Shown: positions 24,595 through 32,837, counted from the stretch's first letter. The stretch: DNA of 64,000 bases from CAVYOE01 sp963770155 (GCA_963770155.1 CAVYOE010000001.1:1984001-2048000), one strand, 5' to 3'. Program-made: numbers and translations. Notes: generated by a model not told the origin, from the letters alone.

Positions 24595-26490
24595 ATGGCT
24601 GCTTTGCGCGAGTTGGTATTCGTGGCGGCGCGCGGCCAGAACGTGTTCTTCGGGGAGCTTGCCGAGGCGCTGCGCCACGAGTTGAAACGGCTCGGGATTG
24701 AGACCGAGGTCAGCAACGATGCTTTTCCGGGACTCGAGCAGGGACGCGTAAACGTCCTTCTCGCCCCGCACGAGTACGCGGCGCTTGCGCCGCCGGGTGC
24801 TGCGCCGACGTCAGGCGCGCTCGCCAGGACGATCACGGTCTGCACCGAGCAACCCGGGACACCGTGGTTCACTTTGGGCAGCCGCTTCGCGGCGGCATCC
24901 GGCGCCGTCTTCGACATCAACCGTCGAGGCGTCAGAGAGCTGGAGTCACTTGGCGTCTCCGCGACATACATGCAGCTCGGCTACAGCGAGCTTTGGGACC
25001 GTGGTGCCGGGGGCGAGCGCGAAGTCGAGATCTGCTTTCTCGGTGGAGCGTCCCACCGGCGCCGCCGTGCGCTTGCGGTATTCGGCTCGGAGCTGTGGCG
25101 CCACCGCTGCCGCCTGATCCTCAGCGACAACGCTAGGCCGAGCACGGACTCCGGGCCGAGCTTCGTCGCTGGAGGCGCAAAGCTCGACCTGCTGTCCCGC
25201 TCGCGGATCCTGCTCAATATTCACCGAGACGATCGCCCCTACTTCGAGTGGCAGCGGATCCTCGAGGCGATCCACTGCGGAGCCGTGGTCGTCAGCGAGC
25301 ACTCGACCGACTACGACCCACTCGTTCCGGGGGAGCACTTTCTGAGCGGTGAGCTCTACTCGCTGCAGCACGTAGCGGCGCATGCCCTCACCGATGAGAA
25401 CCGCCGGCGCGAGATGGCCGACGCCGCCCTGGGCCTGATCCGCGAGCAGATCCCGATGCGGTCGGCGGCCGAGCAGCTCGCCGCCGCAGCAGAGAGCCTG
25501 TTGACCTCGCCACGGTCGAGGCTGCCGCGGCGCACGCCGGGAATCGGCGCTGCGATGCCCGAGACCCCGTTGCGGGAGCTCGTCCGCCCGCTACGCCGCC
25601 GCCGCGACGGAGACGACTCGGCTGTTCGTGCCTCTCTGAAGCGGTCCAGGCTCGAGGCAATGAAAATGGAGCGCCGGGTCAAGGCGCTGGAGAGAGGTCT
25701 CTCAGGAACGGAAATCGAGACCGACTTGGAAAGCCCCGCGTACGCCCGCGTCACTCCCAGGGTCTCGGTGGTCGTGCCCCTCTACAACCAGGGCGGCGCG
25801 GTGGTCGAGGCACTGGACTCCGTGGCCGCCAGCCGCTACCCCGACCTGGAGCTGCTCGTTGTCGACGACGGCTCAACCGACGATTCGAGACGGATTGCGC
25901 GCGAATGGATCGATACCCACGCCGAGGTGCCGACGGTCCTCTTCTACCAGCCGGTCAATCGCGGCCTACCGGCGACCAGGAACGCTGCGATCGAACAGGC
26001 GCGAGGAGAGTTGCTCCTTCCCCTCGACTCCGACAACGTGCTCTACCCGAGCTGCATCGAGCGGCTGGTGGAGGCGCTCGAGGCGGATCCCGATGCCGCG
26101 TTCGCCTACGGCATCCTCGAGCTGTTCACCGAGGACGGGCCCTTCTCGATCAACGGCTACTGGGGCTGGGAGCCCGACCGGCTCCTCAGCGACAACTACA
26201 TCGACGCGCTCGCCCTGATCCGCAGGGACGTGCTCGACCAGCTTGGGGGTTATACGACCGACCCGCGCCTGCATGGACTGGAAGACTTCGAGCTCTGGCT
26301 CCGGATCGCCAAACTCGGGAAGAGGGCGGCGCACGTTCCCGAGATCGTGGCCCGTTACAGGGAGGAGAAGGGCTCCATGCTCGGCTTGACCGGCCTCTCC
26401 CGGGACGACGCGCGGGAGGCTCTGCGGGAACTCGAGCCACGCTTCATCGGTGTCGGATGGGAAAAGATTGACGAGCTGGCCAAGGACTGA
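24595..26490 (+). CDS. Two-domain glycosyltransferase (GT-B-like N-terminus fused to GT2)
   Basis: 631 residues. The first 300 resemble CgeB/DUF3880-type GT-B proteins. They include FFGELAEALRHELKRLGIETEV, then CFLGGASHRRRRALAVFG and LLNIHRDDRPYFEWQRILEAIHCGAVVVSEHSTDYDPLVPGEHF, the donor-site part. A basic linker with a predicted helix (EAMKMERRVKALERGL) leads to a GT-A domain at about residue 380 (RVSVVVPLYNQGGAVVEAL, LLVVDDGSTDDSRR, LPLDSDNVLYPSC, GLEDFELWLRIAKLG). It probably adds two sugars in sequence (inference). The next methyltransferase gene starts 2 bp after the stop. Confidence 0.85.
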   Translation: MAALRELVFVAARGQNVFFGELAEALRHELKRLGIETEVSNDAFPGLEQGRVNVLLAPHEYAALAPPGAAPTSGALARTITVCTEQPGTPWFTLGSRFAAASGAVFDINRRGVRELESLGVSATYMQLGYSELWDRGAGGEREVEICFLGGASHRRRRALAVFGSELWRHRCRLILSDNARPSTDSGPSFVAGGAKLDLLSRSRILLNIHRDDRPYFEWQRILEAIHCGAVVVSEHSTDYDPLVPGEHFLSGELYSLQHVAAHALTDENRRREMADAALGLIREQIPMRSAAEQLAAAAESLLTSPRSRLPRRTPGIGAAMPETPLRELVRPLRRRRDGDDSAVRASLKRSRLEAMKMERRVKALERGLSGTEIETDLESPAYARVTPRVSVVVPLYNQGGAVVEALDSVAASRYPDLELLVVDDGSTDDSRRIAREWIDTHAEVPTVLFYQPVNRGLPATRNAAIEQARGELLLPLDSDNVLYPSCIERLVEALEADPDAAFAYGILELFTEDGPFSINGYWGWEPDRLLSDNYIDALALIRRDVLDQLGGYTTDPRLHGLEDFELWLRIAKLGKRAAHVPEIVARYREEKGSMLGLTGLSRDDAREALRELEPRFIGVGWEKIDELAKD

Positions 26491-26492
26491 GA

Positions 26493-27350
26493 ATGATGCC
26501 GCCCGACCAAGAGCCCAGAACACCCAATGAGCTGCTTCTCCCGGAGGGGCCGTTCGGAGAGCTCGCGATGGCGCAGAGCCTCGCCCGCTACGCGCTTGCC
26601 GCCGGTGCCGCCGCCCAGACCTCGGTCCTCGACGTAGGCTGCGGGATCGGGCACGGGTCCCAGCTGCTGGCGGACGCCGGCGCGCGGGAGGTGCTCGGGA
26701 TCGACGTGTCGCGCCACGCAATCGAGGAGGCGCGCCGCCGGGCCCGAAGCGAGTCACCGATCCGCTTCGAGCACGAGGACCTGTTGGCGGCAGAGCTCCC
26801 GGATGCGTCCTTTGGCCTGGTTGTCTGCTTCGACCTGCTCGATGATCTGGCCGACATCGAGCGCGCCTGCGGGGTGCTGGCGCGGGTTCTCCAGCCGGAG
26901 GGCGTCCTGTTCACCTCGACCGATTCACCGGCAACCGTGCAGCTGATCAGCGACCGGTTCGAGCACACTCGCGAGATGAACCAGTGGACCGAGATCGCGA
27001 CGGTGATCTACGAGCAGGGCCACGACGGCGGCGAGCCGCACGAGATCGGGGGCAGGGTGCTCGGCAGCGCGCAGCCGGCCGCGGACACCGCGGCGACGCG
27101 GTTGCTGGTTGCTTCGGAGCGCTCGCTCGAGGACGTTGCCCCGCTGACGATGCATACCGGCCCGCTCCGAACCGCCGAGTGGCTGCGTGCCGGCGCCTCC
27201 TGGGAGGAGCGGGCCAGGCGCGCCGAGGCCGAACTGGCCGCCGCGCAGATCGAGCTCGGCTATCTGACCGAGGCGATGCGCGATCTGACTTCGAGGCGAA
27301 AGCGGAAGATCCTGAAGCGGCGCTTCAGCGAACCCGGCGACGCCGGCTAG
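26493..27350 (+). CDS. SAM-dependent methyltransferase with C-terminal helix
   Basis: 285 residues. The class I core has TSVLDVGCGIGHGSQLLADAG, VLGIDVSRHAIEEARRRA and PDASFGLVVCFDLLDDLADIERA. The acidic DDLAD replaces the usual EHLxD of its relatives. The C-terminal 60 residues form a charged helix (ERARRAEAELAAAQIELGYLTEAMRDL) ending in basic RRKRKILKRRF. It lies in an operon with the two-domain glycosyltransferase. The stop codon shares CTAG with the convergent gene. Confidence 0.82.
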   Translation: MMPPDQEPRTPNELLLPEGPFGELAMAQSLARYALAAGAAAQTSVLDVGCGIGHGSQLLADAGAREVLGIDVSRHAIEEARRRARSESPIRFEHEDLLAAELPDASFGLVVCFDLLDDLADIERACGVLARVLQPEGVLFTSTDSPATVQLISDRFEHTREMNQWTEIATVIYEQGHDGGEPHEIGGRVLGSAQPAADTAATRLLVASERSLEDVAPLTMHTGPLRTAEWLRAGASWEERARRAEAELAAAQIELGYLTEAMRDLTSRRKRKILKRRFSEPGDAG

Positions 27351-28027
27351 AGGCCCCACTTCCGGGCGACCGCCTGGTGTGACACGGCGTACTCGGCCTG
27401 GTGGCCGGAGAGCCCGCCGCTCGAGTGGTGCACGAGATCGATGTCGCAGACCGTGACCTTGCCTCCCCGCGCCCTGGCCTGAAGGCAGATGTCGCTGTCG
27501 TAACAGTGGAAACTCGGCCCGAGCCGCTCGTCGAAGAGCAGCTCACGCGCGGCGCGTGGCGAGAGCGCTAGAAAGAGCCCGTCGAGCATGTCGACCTCGG
27601 CCGGGAACCGCGGCTTCTTTCCCTGGATCAGCTTTCTTGCCTCGGTGGGGACCTCATCGGCGAACTCGGGATAGGGGTTCTCCACCACGGCGCCCTCCCA
27701 TTTCTCGGCACCCCACCAGACCGGGGCGCGGACGCCGCGCCCGCCGATCACTCCGACGATCCAGACATCCGGGTCTTCGAACTGGCGGCGCAGTTTGTCC
27801 AATGGCTTGGAGTCGACGATCTCGACGTCCTGGTGCATCAGGACCACGCCTTCGAGCTCGGGCTCCTCCCGCGCCGCCGCGAGCACGTCGTTGTATGCGA
27901 CGAAGATGCTGTTGTAGCCGCGCAACTCCATCACCTTGGAGTCGGGCTCGGCCATGGCGGCGATCGAGGGCCCGGCTCGCCGGCTGAACATCTCCTCGGA
28001 GGAGATCGGGCAGCCGAACACGAACAC
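27347..28027 (-). CDS. GT2-like glycosyltransferase (Glyco_tranf_2_5 type)
   Basis: 226 residues. The family starts with VFGCPISSEEMFSRRAGPSI, then has YNDVLAAA and VVLMHQDVEIVDSKPLDKLRRQF with the metal-site region. VIGGRGVRAPVWW, VDMLDGLFLALSPRA and ERLGPSFHCYDSDICLQARARGGKVTVCDIDLVHHSSGG complete it. It has a close paralogue at 38880-39596. The His at HQD and the YDSDIC element are conserved between the two. The donor sugar is unknown. It is read after the coiled-coil gene at 28031-28516. Confidence 0.8.
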   Translation of the reverse strand: MFVFGCPISSEEMFSRRAGPSIAAMAEPDSKVMELRGYNSIFVAYNDVLAAAREEPELEGVVLMHQDVEIVDSKPLDKLRRQFEDPDVWIVGVIGGRGVRAPVWWGAEKWEGAVVENPYPEFADEVPTEARKLIQGKKPRFPAEVDMLDGLFLALSPRAARELLFDERLGPSFHCYDSDICLQARARGGKVTVCDIDLVHHSSGGLSGHQAEYAVSHQAVARKWGL

Positions 28028-28030
28028 GCC

Positions 28031-28516
28031 TCAGTCCTCGGGAGGCAGCTCGGCCAGCGCCTTGTAGTAGCCGTGCGTCCGTTTGGCGACGATCCAGCTC
28101 ACCGGCGGGACGCCGCGCAGCCGGTTGTAGAGGCGCACCGGCAGCAGCGAGTGGAGTCTCTCGACCCGGACCTGCAGCGCTCGCAGCTGCCCCTTGAGCT
28201 CGGTCACGTCGCGGGTGCGAAGCTGCTCCTCCAACCGCGCGATCTCGGCTTCCCGCTGGGCCAGCGCCCGCTTCAGCCGGCGGAGCTCCTCGTTCTGCTC
28301 CGCGAGCTTCTCCGAGGAAGCCTGCAAGCTCTCCCTGATCTGCTCGGGCTCGCTATGTGCTGCCTTTGCCTCCACGCAGGTGAATTCTCGCAGCAACCAC
28401 GGGTAATGCGTCCAGTTGCCTGCATGACCCCGCCGGAGCAGCCGATGGGTGCGCAGTGGTACTCCCCCATCTCCATAACTCGAACCTCGCCGCGATGGCG
28501 TCGCTCGTGTTCGCAC
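28031..28516 (-). CDS. Coiled-coil protein, possibly the remnant of a larger methyltransferase/coiled-coil protein
   Basis: Up to 161 residues. The C-terminal 115 are clear: a long coiled coil (SSEKLAEQNEELRRLKRALAQ and on), then LPVRLYNRLRGVPPVSWIVAKRTHGYY. That ending matches the C-terminus of the fused protein at 39601-41505 (FRFYLALRRVPPLSWIASRRAAGY). The first 45 residues (GDGGVPLRTHRLLRRGHAGNWTHYPWLL) match nothing I recognise. A GTG at 28375 may be the true start. The catalytic domains of the larger relative are absent, so this is either a stand-alone scaffold or a truncated copy. Confidence 0.6.
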   Translation of the reverse strand: MRTRATPSRRGSSYGDGGVPLRTHRLLRRGHAGNWTHYPWLLREFTCVEAKAAHSEPEQIRESLQASSEKLAEQNEELRRLKRALAQREAEIARLEEQLRTRDVTELKGQLRALQVRVERLHSLLPVRLYNRLRGVPPVSWIVAKRTHGYYKALAELPPED

Positions 28517-28526
28517 TGGTCTCGTT

Positions 28527-29468
28527 CTAGCGATACCTCGCGAGCCGCTTCCTGCGCTTCTTCTTCACGCACCGACCCTTCCGGAGCTTTTTCCCTTTTC
28601 GGCATTTCGGCCTCTGGCTGGAAAGGAGACCGGGATACCAGTCGTGTGTGAAGACAAACCCCGGTGAGCAGGCGGACCTCGGACCCCTGAAACCACGCTC
28701 GGCCTGCGCATAGAAAACCGTTGTCCCGTCAGGGATGGGGTTGTAGCCTACCCCCAGCCCCATGAAGTCTTGGGCGGATCCACTGAACGTGTTGGCACCC
28801 ACGATGCCGTCCGAGTTTCCACCGGGGACGCACGCACTGTTCATGTAGACAAGGACCCGCGTATCTGGATCGGACATCCCACGGACGAACACACCTCCAC
28901 TGCCGGCCGGATAGAACTGGTCGGGCAGGGGGTTTCTGGTCACCGGGACAATCGATGTGATCGTCGGCGTTGATGGCGGCCCGTGGATGAAGAGATGGAA
29001 AGCCCCCTCCACGTCGACCGTGTCGATCGCGATCCGGTACTCCGTCCCTGCTGTCACTGACAGTCGGACCACGCTGCCAAGATCGTTCTGGCCCGGGTCC
29101 GTACACGACAACGCCGGGTCTTCGGAATCGTCGTTGTTCCCCTGGAGCTGCAGCGCGTTCAGCGTGCTGCCTGTGTAGACGGCCAGTACCGAGTCGAAAT
29201 CGCTGTAGCAGGTGTCGAAAGTCGCGATGCCGGTACCGGGAGACCTCCACTTGAACCAGACAGTGCTCAACGCCTCCAGGCCCGGAAAGTGGTCAGGCTC
29301 TCCAGCCTCGGCGGTTGCATCGACCAGGGTCCCTGGCGCACCGGCCGGCGAGAAGATTTCCTGGGCCGCCGCAAAATTGTCGTTCGACGGCGGAGCAGCC
29401 ACGGCCGTCGGAACGAATCCCAAGATCCCAAGGACGACCGCCCCAGCACAAACCACCCATACCCACAT
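28527..29468 (-). CDS. Secreted protein with Lys/Arg-rich two-cysteine C-terminal tail
   Basis: 313 residues. The signal peptide is VVCAGAVVLGILGFVPTAVAA. The domain after it (PPSNDNFAAAQEI, STVWFKWRSPGTGIATFDTC, SVLAVYTGSTLNALQ) is the NDNF-type bacterial prepeptidase-C-terminal-like beta-sandwich found in many secreted proteins. A second beta domain follows (SDPDTRVLVYMNSAC). The tail PKCRKGKKLRKGRCVKKKRRKR is the clearest copy of the two-Cys basic tail. The start is supported by TACCAT 9 nt upstream. Confidence 0.78.
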   Translation of the reverse strand: MWVWVVCAGAVVLGILGFVPTAVAAPPSNDNFAAAQEIFSPAGAPGTLVDATAEAGEPDHFPGLEALSTVWFKWRSPGTGIATFDTCYSDFDSVLAVYTGSTLNALQLQGNNDDSEDPALSCTDPGQNDLGSVVRLSVTAGTEYRIAIDTVDVEGAFHLFIHGPPSTPTITSIVPVTRNPLPDQFYPAGSGGVFVRGMSDPDTRVLVYMNSACVPGGNSDGIVGANTFSGSAQDFMGLGVGYNPIPDGTTVFYAQAERGFRGPRSACSPGFVFTHDWYPGLLSSQRPKCRKGKKLRKGRCVKKKRRKRLARYR

Positions 29469-29719
29469 AATTCATTGATGGTACTCCGATGCAGCTGGCC
29501 CGAACGCGAGCTACCACTGCTGCTGGTTTGCATGGAAAGCAGTAGCGAGCGAAGTGCATCCGAGCCGCGGGCAGAACGCCCCAACCCCGAGTGGACACCG
29601 CTGCACCGGCACTGCCGGTTCAGCGACGCAGAGCTCGGGAACCGGACCCTTGCCGCCGTGAGTCGAGCTGAGTCCCCGGTGGCCAACCTCATCGATCCTC
29701 GGGATTTGCGGGGGAATTC
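29469..29719. other. Gene-free stretch with an imperfect hairpin
   Basis: About 250 bp between divergent genes. Open frames here are short and have no recognisable product. It holds the TACCAT hexamer for the upstream gene and an imperfect hairpin at 29511-29545 (outer stem CTAC/GTAG). The hairpin's inner TTTGCATGGAAAGC is the inverse of a sequence at 34207-34220. Confidence 0.5.
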
Positions 29720-30597
29720 ATGGCCGCGGGTAAAGCCTGACGGGGATCGGTGTCTACTTTCGATCCATCGAGCAGCTTGACGACAACGCCCTGAACCTGT
29801 TCACCGACGGCTCCGCCCAGATGCACAAGCCCGGGCGCCCCGGCGGCTGGGCGGTCGTCTACTACACAATCGACGACAAGGGCAACGAGGATCCCCTGGA
29901 GCGCTCGGCTCCGAACGCCATCCCGAACACCGACGCCCAAGAGATGGAGCTCCGAGCTGTGGTCGAGGGCCTGAAGTTCGCCCTCGGCCCGTTGGCCCCG
30001 GTGAGGTTCGAGGAACTCGACAAGATCGTCCTCTGGACCGACTCGACCTACATCCACGACGGCTTCAAGAACATCCATACCTGGTCGAGGAACCAGTGGA
30101 ACCGAGCATCGGGCGCGCCCCTGCTGCACGCCGAGCGCTGGCGCGAGATATATCGCCTTCTGCGACGCGCCGAGAAGCCGGTGATCGCCAAGTGGATCCC
30201 CGGCAAGTCCAGCCCCCGAGCCAAGCGAGTCGACAAGCTGGCCAAGGAAGCGGCCAAGCGCGCCCCAGGGGCAGCGGGGCGGGTGCAGAACATTCGACGC
30301 CACTGGGCGAGCGACTCCGCGACCGCAGGCCAGGTCGCCTTCAACGGCCAGGAACTAGAGATCCGGATCGTCGGGATCGAGCGGATGCAGCTTGCCCGGA
30401 GCTGGAGGATCCGGTTCGAGGTCATCGGCGACGTCGACAACGGCAAGACCGGCAAGGCCTTCACCGACGAGGTCTTGCTGCAGCGCAACGTCTACAGGGT
30501 CCGGGTCAACGACAATCCTCACTATCCGCGCATCGCCGAGGTCCTCGACCACACCTCGGCTGCCGAACACGATGCGAACCCGCACACTCTGGAATAG
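29720..30597 (+). pseudogene. RNase H-like protein, frameshift near the N-terminus
   Basis: RNase H cleaves RNA in RNA:DNA hybrids. The domain is complete in one frame: LNLFTDGSAQ (first Asp), AQEMELRAVVEGL (Glu), IVLWTDSTYIHDGF (second Asp) and KWIPGKSSPRAKRVDKLAKEA (last Asp region). That frame has no ATG/GTG/TTG before the first catalytic Asp, and a TAA lies at 29731. An ATG at 29720 in another frame reads MAAGKA and stops. One base missing at about 29738 would join the two (about 292 aa). A start at the ATG 29821 would lose the first catalytic Asp. About 90 further residues after the RNase H fold are unassigned. Confidence 0.75.
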
Positions 30598-30777
30598 CCG
30601 GCCTCGGTAACAGGTGGGAGCGGAGCTGCTTGCTCGCATTGCGTAAAGGATCGCTTTGAGACACCGAAGGACGCAGATTTCGTTGCCGAGATGATCACGG
30701 ACGGACTTTTCAACCGCTTCGAGATCAGCGAAAATCCACTCAATAGTTACTTTGAGGGCGTTAGGGTGGCCGCGTGA
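30598..30777 (+). other. Open stretch in phase after the RNase H stop, possible small gene or remnant
   Basis: The frame stays open for 59 codons after the RNase H TAG (30595-30597). It includes CSHCVKDRFETPKDADF and MITDGLFNRFEISENPLNSYF. Its TGA (30775-30777) overlaps the GTG of the next gene as GTGA, the layout of coupled genes. The only in-frame standard start is an ATG at 30691. Codons are less GC-biased than the neighbours. The reverse strand is also open, so coding is uncertain. Confidence 0.3.
30762..30767 (+). promoter_or_regulatory. Putative -10 hexamer (TAGGGT)
   Basis: TAGGGT ends 6 nt before the GTG at 30774. Confidence 0.45.
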
Positions 30778-30992
30778 AATGGCGCGTCCGGACCTGGCCG
30801 CGGGACACCGCCCCCGAGGGGTGGCGGGACGTGGGTGAGCCGGTCGAGGCTCCGACCTGGGAGGCCGCCGTCGAGGAGGCCGGACTCACCGAGCCAGGGC
30901 GCTATCTGATCGAGAACGCCGAGTCGGACGGCCCGGGCCAATACTTCCGCCGCGACTCAGACGGGACCATCGTCCCGGTGGACGGGTTCTAG
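30774..30992 (+). CDS. Small hypothetical protein
   Basis: 72 residues with no signal peptide or membrane segment. MKWRVRTWPRDTAPEGWRDV and a helix (TWEAAVEEAGLTEPGRYLI) precede an acidic C-terminus. The composition is that of a small cytosolic alpha/beta protein. No family is recognised. The GTG has TAGGGT 6 nt upstream. The TAG stop overlaps by one base the GTG of the lipoprotein gene that follows, so the two are co-transcribed. Confidence 0.6.
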   Translation: MKWRVRTWPRDTAPEGWRDVGEPVEAPTWEAAVEEAGLTEPGRYLIENAESDGPGQYFRRDSDGTIVPVDGF

Positions 30993-31693
30993 TGCGAATC
31001 CGCTGGCTCCTCGCCCTGGTCCTCGCGGTCGGCCTACTGGCCGGGTGCGGCGGCGGGGGCGACTCCGAGGACGCGGACGACTCCGACGTCCGGACGCCTG
31101 TCGTGGAGTTCGTCGAGGCGGTTGGGGCCGGCGACAGCGCGGCGGGGTGCGACTTCCTGACCGAAGGCGGGGAGCGGGTGCTCGTAAAGGAAACGAACTT
31201 GGTCGCGGAGGAACTCGGGGTGGACCAAGCGGACACCTGCGTCCAGGCGCTCGACGCCCTTTACTCCAAGCATCCGCCAGAGGCATTCGCCCGACTCGGC
31301 GGCCTCGCCGGTGCGGCGGAGGACGCCGAGGTCGCCGTCGCCGAGGACAACGGGACGGTCACTATCACCGACGACGACACGCTCCTCCCCGTGCCGGTCG
31401 AGAGGATCGAGGGCCAGTGGAAGATCGCCGACCCCGCGACGCTGCTGTTTGGAATAGGCGAGGGCGGCTCCGAGGCGACCGAGACGGAGGAGACCGAGCC
31501 CATGACCGCGACGGACGTCGCGCCCGGGGACGCGGCCGAGCAGCGGGAGCAGGGCGCGGTCGCCGTCAAGCTCTGCGCCGATGCGACCGGCCAGGACCCG
31601 TTGGCTCAGGGCGAGCCGGTGCCGGGGTTCGTCGCCTGCCTGAAACGAGTGGGCGCCCCGCAGGACGTGATCGACTCCTGGACCGGCGGCTGA
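30992..31693 (+). CDS. Putative lipoprotein
   Basis: 233 residues. The N-terminus RIRWLLALVLAVGLLAGC is a lipoprotein signal with lipobox LLAGC, followed by a Gly/Asp linker. The body begins PVVEFVEAVGAGDSAAGCDFLTEGGERVLV, which resembles NTF2-like lipoprotein domains that sense or bind small ligands. Other Cys occur in DTCVQAL, KLCADA and FVACLKRVG. It would be anchored to the outer face of the membrane. The function is unknown. It is coupled to the 72-residue gene upstream. Confidence 0.75.
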   Translation: MRIRWLLALVLAVGLLAGCGGGGDSEDADDSDVRTPVVEFVEAVGAGDSAAGCDFLTEGGERVLVKETNLVAEELGVDQADTCVQALDALYSKHPPEAFARLGGLAGAAEDAEVAVAEDNGTVTITDDDTLLPVPVERIEGQWKIADPATLLFGIGEGGSEATETEETEPMTATDVAPGDAAEQREQGAVAVKLCADATGQDPLAQGEPVPGFVACLKRVGAPQDVIDSWTGG

Positions 31694-31696
31694 CCG

Positions 31697-31864
31697 ATGG
31701 AGAATGCTCTCATGATGCGGCACAGTTGCCCCAAGTGCGGCGAACCGCATCAGAAAGTCTGGCGCAAGTGTGTGAGCTGCGGCCGGCGATTCACGCTCAA
31801 GGACTGGCACGATCAGCGGAACCTTCCGCCGGGCCCGCAGATAATCGACCTCCCGGGCCCGTAG
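31697..31864 (+). CDS. Small zinc-ribbon protein
   Basis: 55 residues. MENALMMRHSCPKCGEPHQK and KCVSCGRRF give two CxxC knuckles 14 residues apart, a plausible zinc ribbon. The rest (TLKDWHDQRNLPPGPQIIDL) is polar. It begins 4 bp after the lipoprotein stop and probably belongs to the same transcript. An internal ATG pair (MM) gives an alternative start 5 codons later. The small size leaves function open; nucleic-acid or protein binding is possible. Confidence 0.6.
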   Translation: MENALMMRHSCPKCGEPHQKVWRKCVSCGRRFTLKDWHDQRNLPPGPQIIDLPGP

Positions 31865-31878
31865 CTCTGCGATTAGCT

Positions 31879-31910
31879 CGACTGTCGCTTTGGACGAAAA
31901 GCGCTAGTCG
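31879..31910. repeat. Hairpin repeat, copy A
   Basis: CGACT-gt-CGCTTT-ggacga-AAAGCG-ct-AGTCG: an 11-bp stem with one symmetric internal loop. It lies between convergent genes and includes the stop codon of the minus-strand gene. On the minus strand its core TCGTCCAAAGCG is identical to copy B and differs at one base from copy C. It can also act as a terminator. Confidence 0.6.
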
Positions 31911-32185
31911 CGGTTTCCGAGCCAGGCACCGACTGCGCCGCCAACCACCGCACCTGCGAGCGAGCTTGCGAGATCAGCGACCGTGTCCAAGTAGGCCGTG
32001 ATGTTCAAGTCATCGCGGTAGTGAAATTGGTACTCGACCAGCTCCCATGCCACCTCGGCGGTGGCGGCTGCTCCAAGACCCAGCCCCGCCGCTATCCACC
32101 GGTTTGACCCGAGGTGTCTGCCCGCAAGGAAAGCAACCGCAACCGCTACCGCGAGAGCGCCGACGAAATGCTGCGGGCTGCCCAA
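31904..32185 (-). CDS. Small membrane protein
   Basis: 93 residues with three hydrophobic stretches: GALAVAVAVAFLAG, AAGLGLGAAATAEVAWELVEY and DLASSLAGAVVGGAVGAWLG. The pattern of an acidic WELVEYQ helix and a YLDTVADLASSLAGA helix resembles the YjdF/DUF2238 type of small integral membrane protein. The start is a TTG at 32185 and is uncertain. No partner is suggested by context. Confidence 0.6.
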   Translation of the reverse strand: MGSPQHFVGALAVAVAVAFLAGRHLGSNRWIAAGLGLGAAATAEVAWELVEYQFHYRDDLNITAYLDTVADLASSLAGAVVGGAVGAWLGNRD

Positions 32186-32265
32186 CCAGTCAGGATCGAT
32201 GCGCGGAGGCTATGCGCATAGCGACCATCGGGAGGATGCCGCTCAGGCCGAAAGCAGTACTCCCC

Positions 32266-32820
32266 TCACGAGCCGGAGCACTCACGGACGGCCCGCTGAT
32301 AAACGGCGTGGAGCTCGTCTCGGGGGAAGTACACAGGTAGGTCTTGCCCGGTTTGCCCCGCGCGACATCCCGTGAAGGCGGCCTGGTAAATGCGAGACCC
32401 GCTCCGTCCGTGAGACTTTGCGAGCGCGTAAGCCTGCGCGACTTTTCTCGCCCCTCCTAGGTTGTCTGCGACTGTCGTAGTCCAGGCTGGGTCCTGACTT
32501 GACTCTGACTTCTCCTCTCCGCCACTGTCGATCGTGATGAAGCCGATGAAGTAGCCGGTGCTGCCGTCAACTGAGGAGATGCTGCCGTCGGGATCGACCC
32601 GGAGGACGAGTACGTCGTTGCCTCCTTGCGGGTCGACACAGCGCCAACGGAAGCCTTCCTTGTCCTCTGCGGTGCAGTCCGTCAGTTTCTGATCAGTCAT
32701 TGCCATCAGACCCTCAATCTTTTCCTCGCTCACCTTCATCCCGTCCGAGTCGTCCGGCCAGAGGAAATACACACCCCCCGCTAGCGCAAGGGCTGCGAGG
32801 ACAGCCACGAGAACTCGCAT
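32266..32820 (-). CDS. Membrane-anchored hypothetical protein
   Basis: 184 residues. A single N-terminal hydrophobic helix (VLVAVLAALALAGGVYFLW) is followed by an acidic segment and a soluble extracytoplasmic domain with four Cys (LTDCTAED, RWRCVD, TGCRAG, VRECSG). The Cys lie as two close pairs, suggesting disulfides. No family is recognised. The ATG has GATAAT 6 nt upstream, which supports the start. Codons show more A/T in third position than the glycan genes. A strong hairpin lies 18 bp upstream. Confidence 0.65.
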   Translation of the reverse strand: MRVLVAVLAALALAGGVYFLWPDDSDGMKVSEEKIEGLMAMTDQKLTDCTAEDKEGFRWRCVDPQGGNDVLVLRVDPDGSISSVDGSTGYFIGFITIDSGGEEKSESSQDPAWTTTVADNLGGARKVAQAYALAKSHGRSGSRIYQAAFTGCRAGQTGQDLPVYFPRDELHAVYQRAVRECSGS

Positions 32821-32837
32821 GGCTCAATTATCCCCTG

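Noticed and set aside
29289..29780. Plus-strand open frame across 29.3-29.8 kb
   Set aside because: It overlaps a secreted-protein gene on the other strand and has no recognisable domain or start signal.
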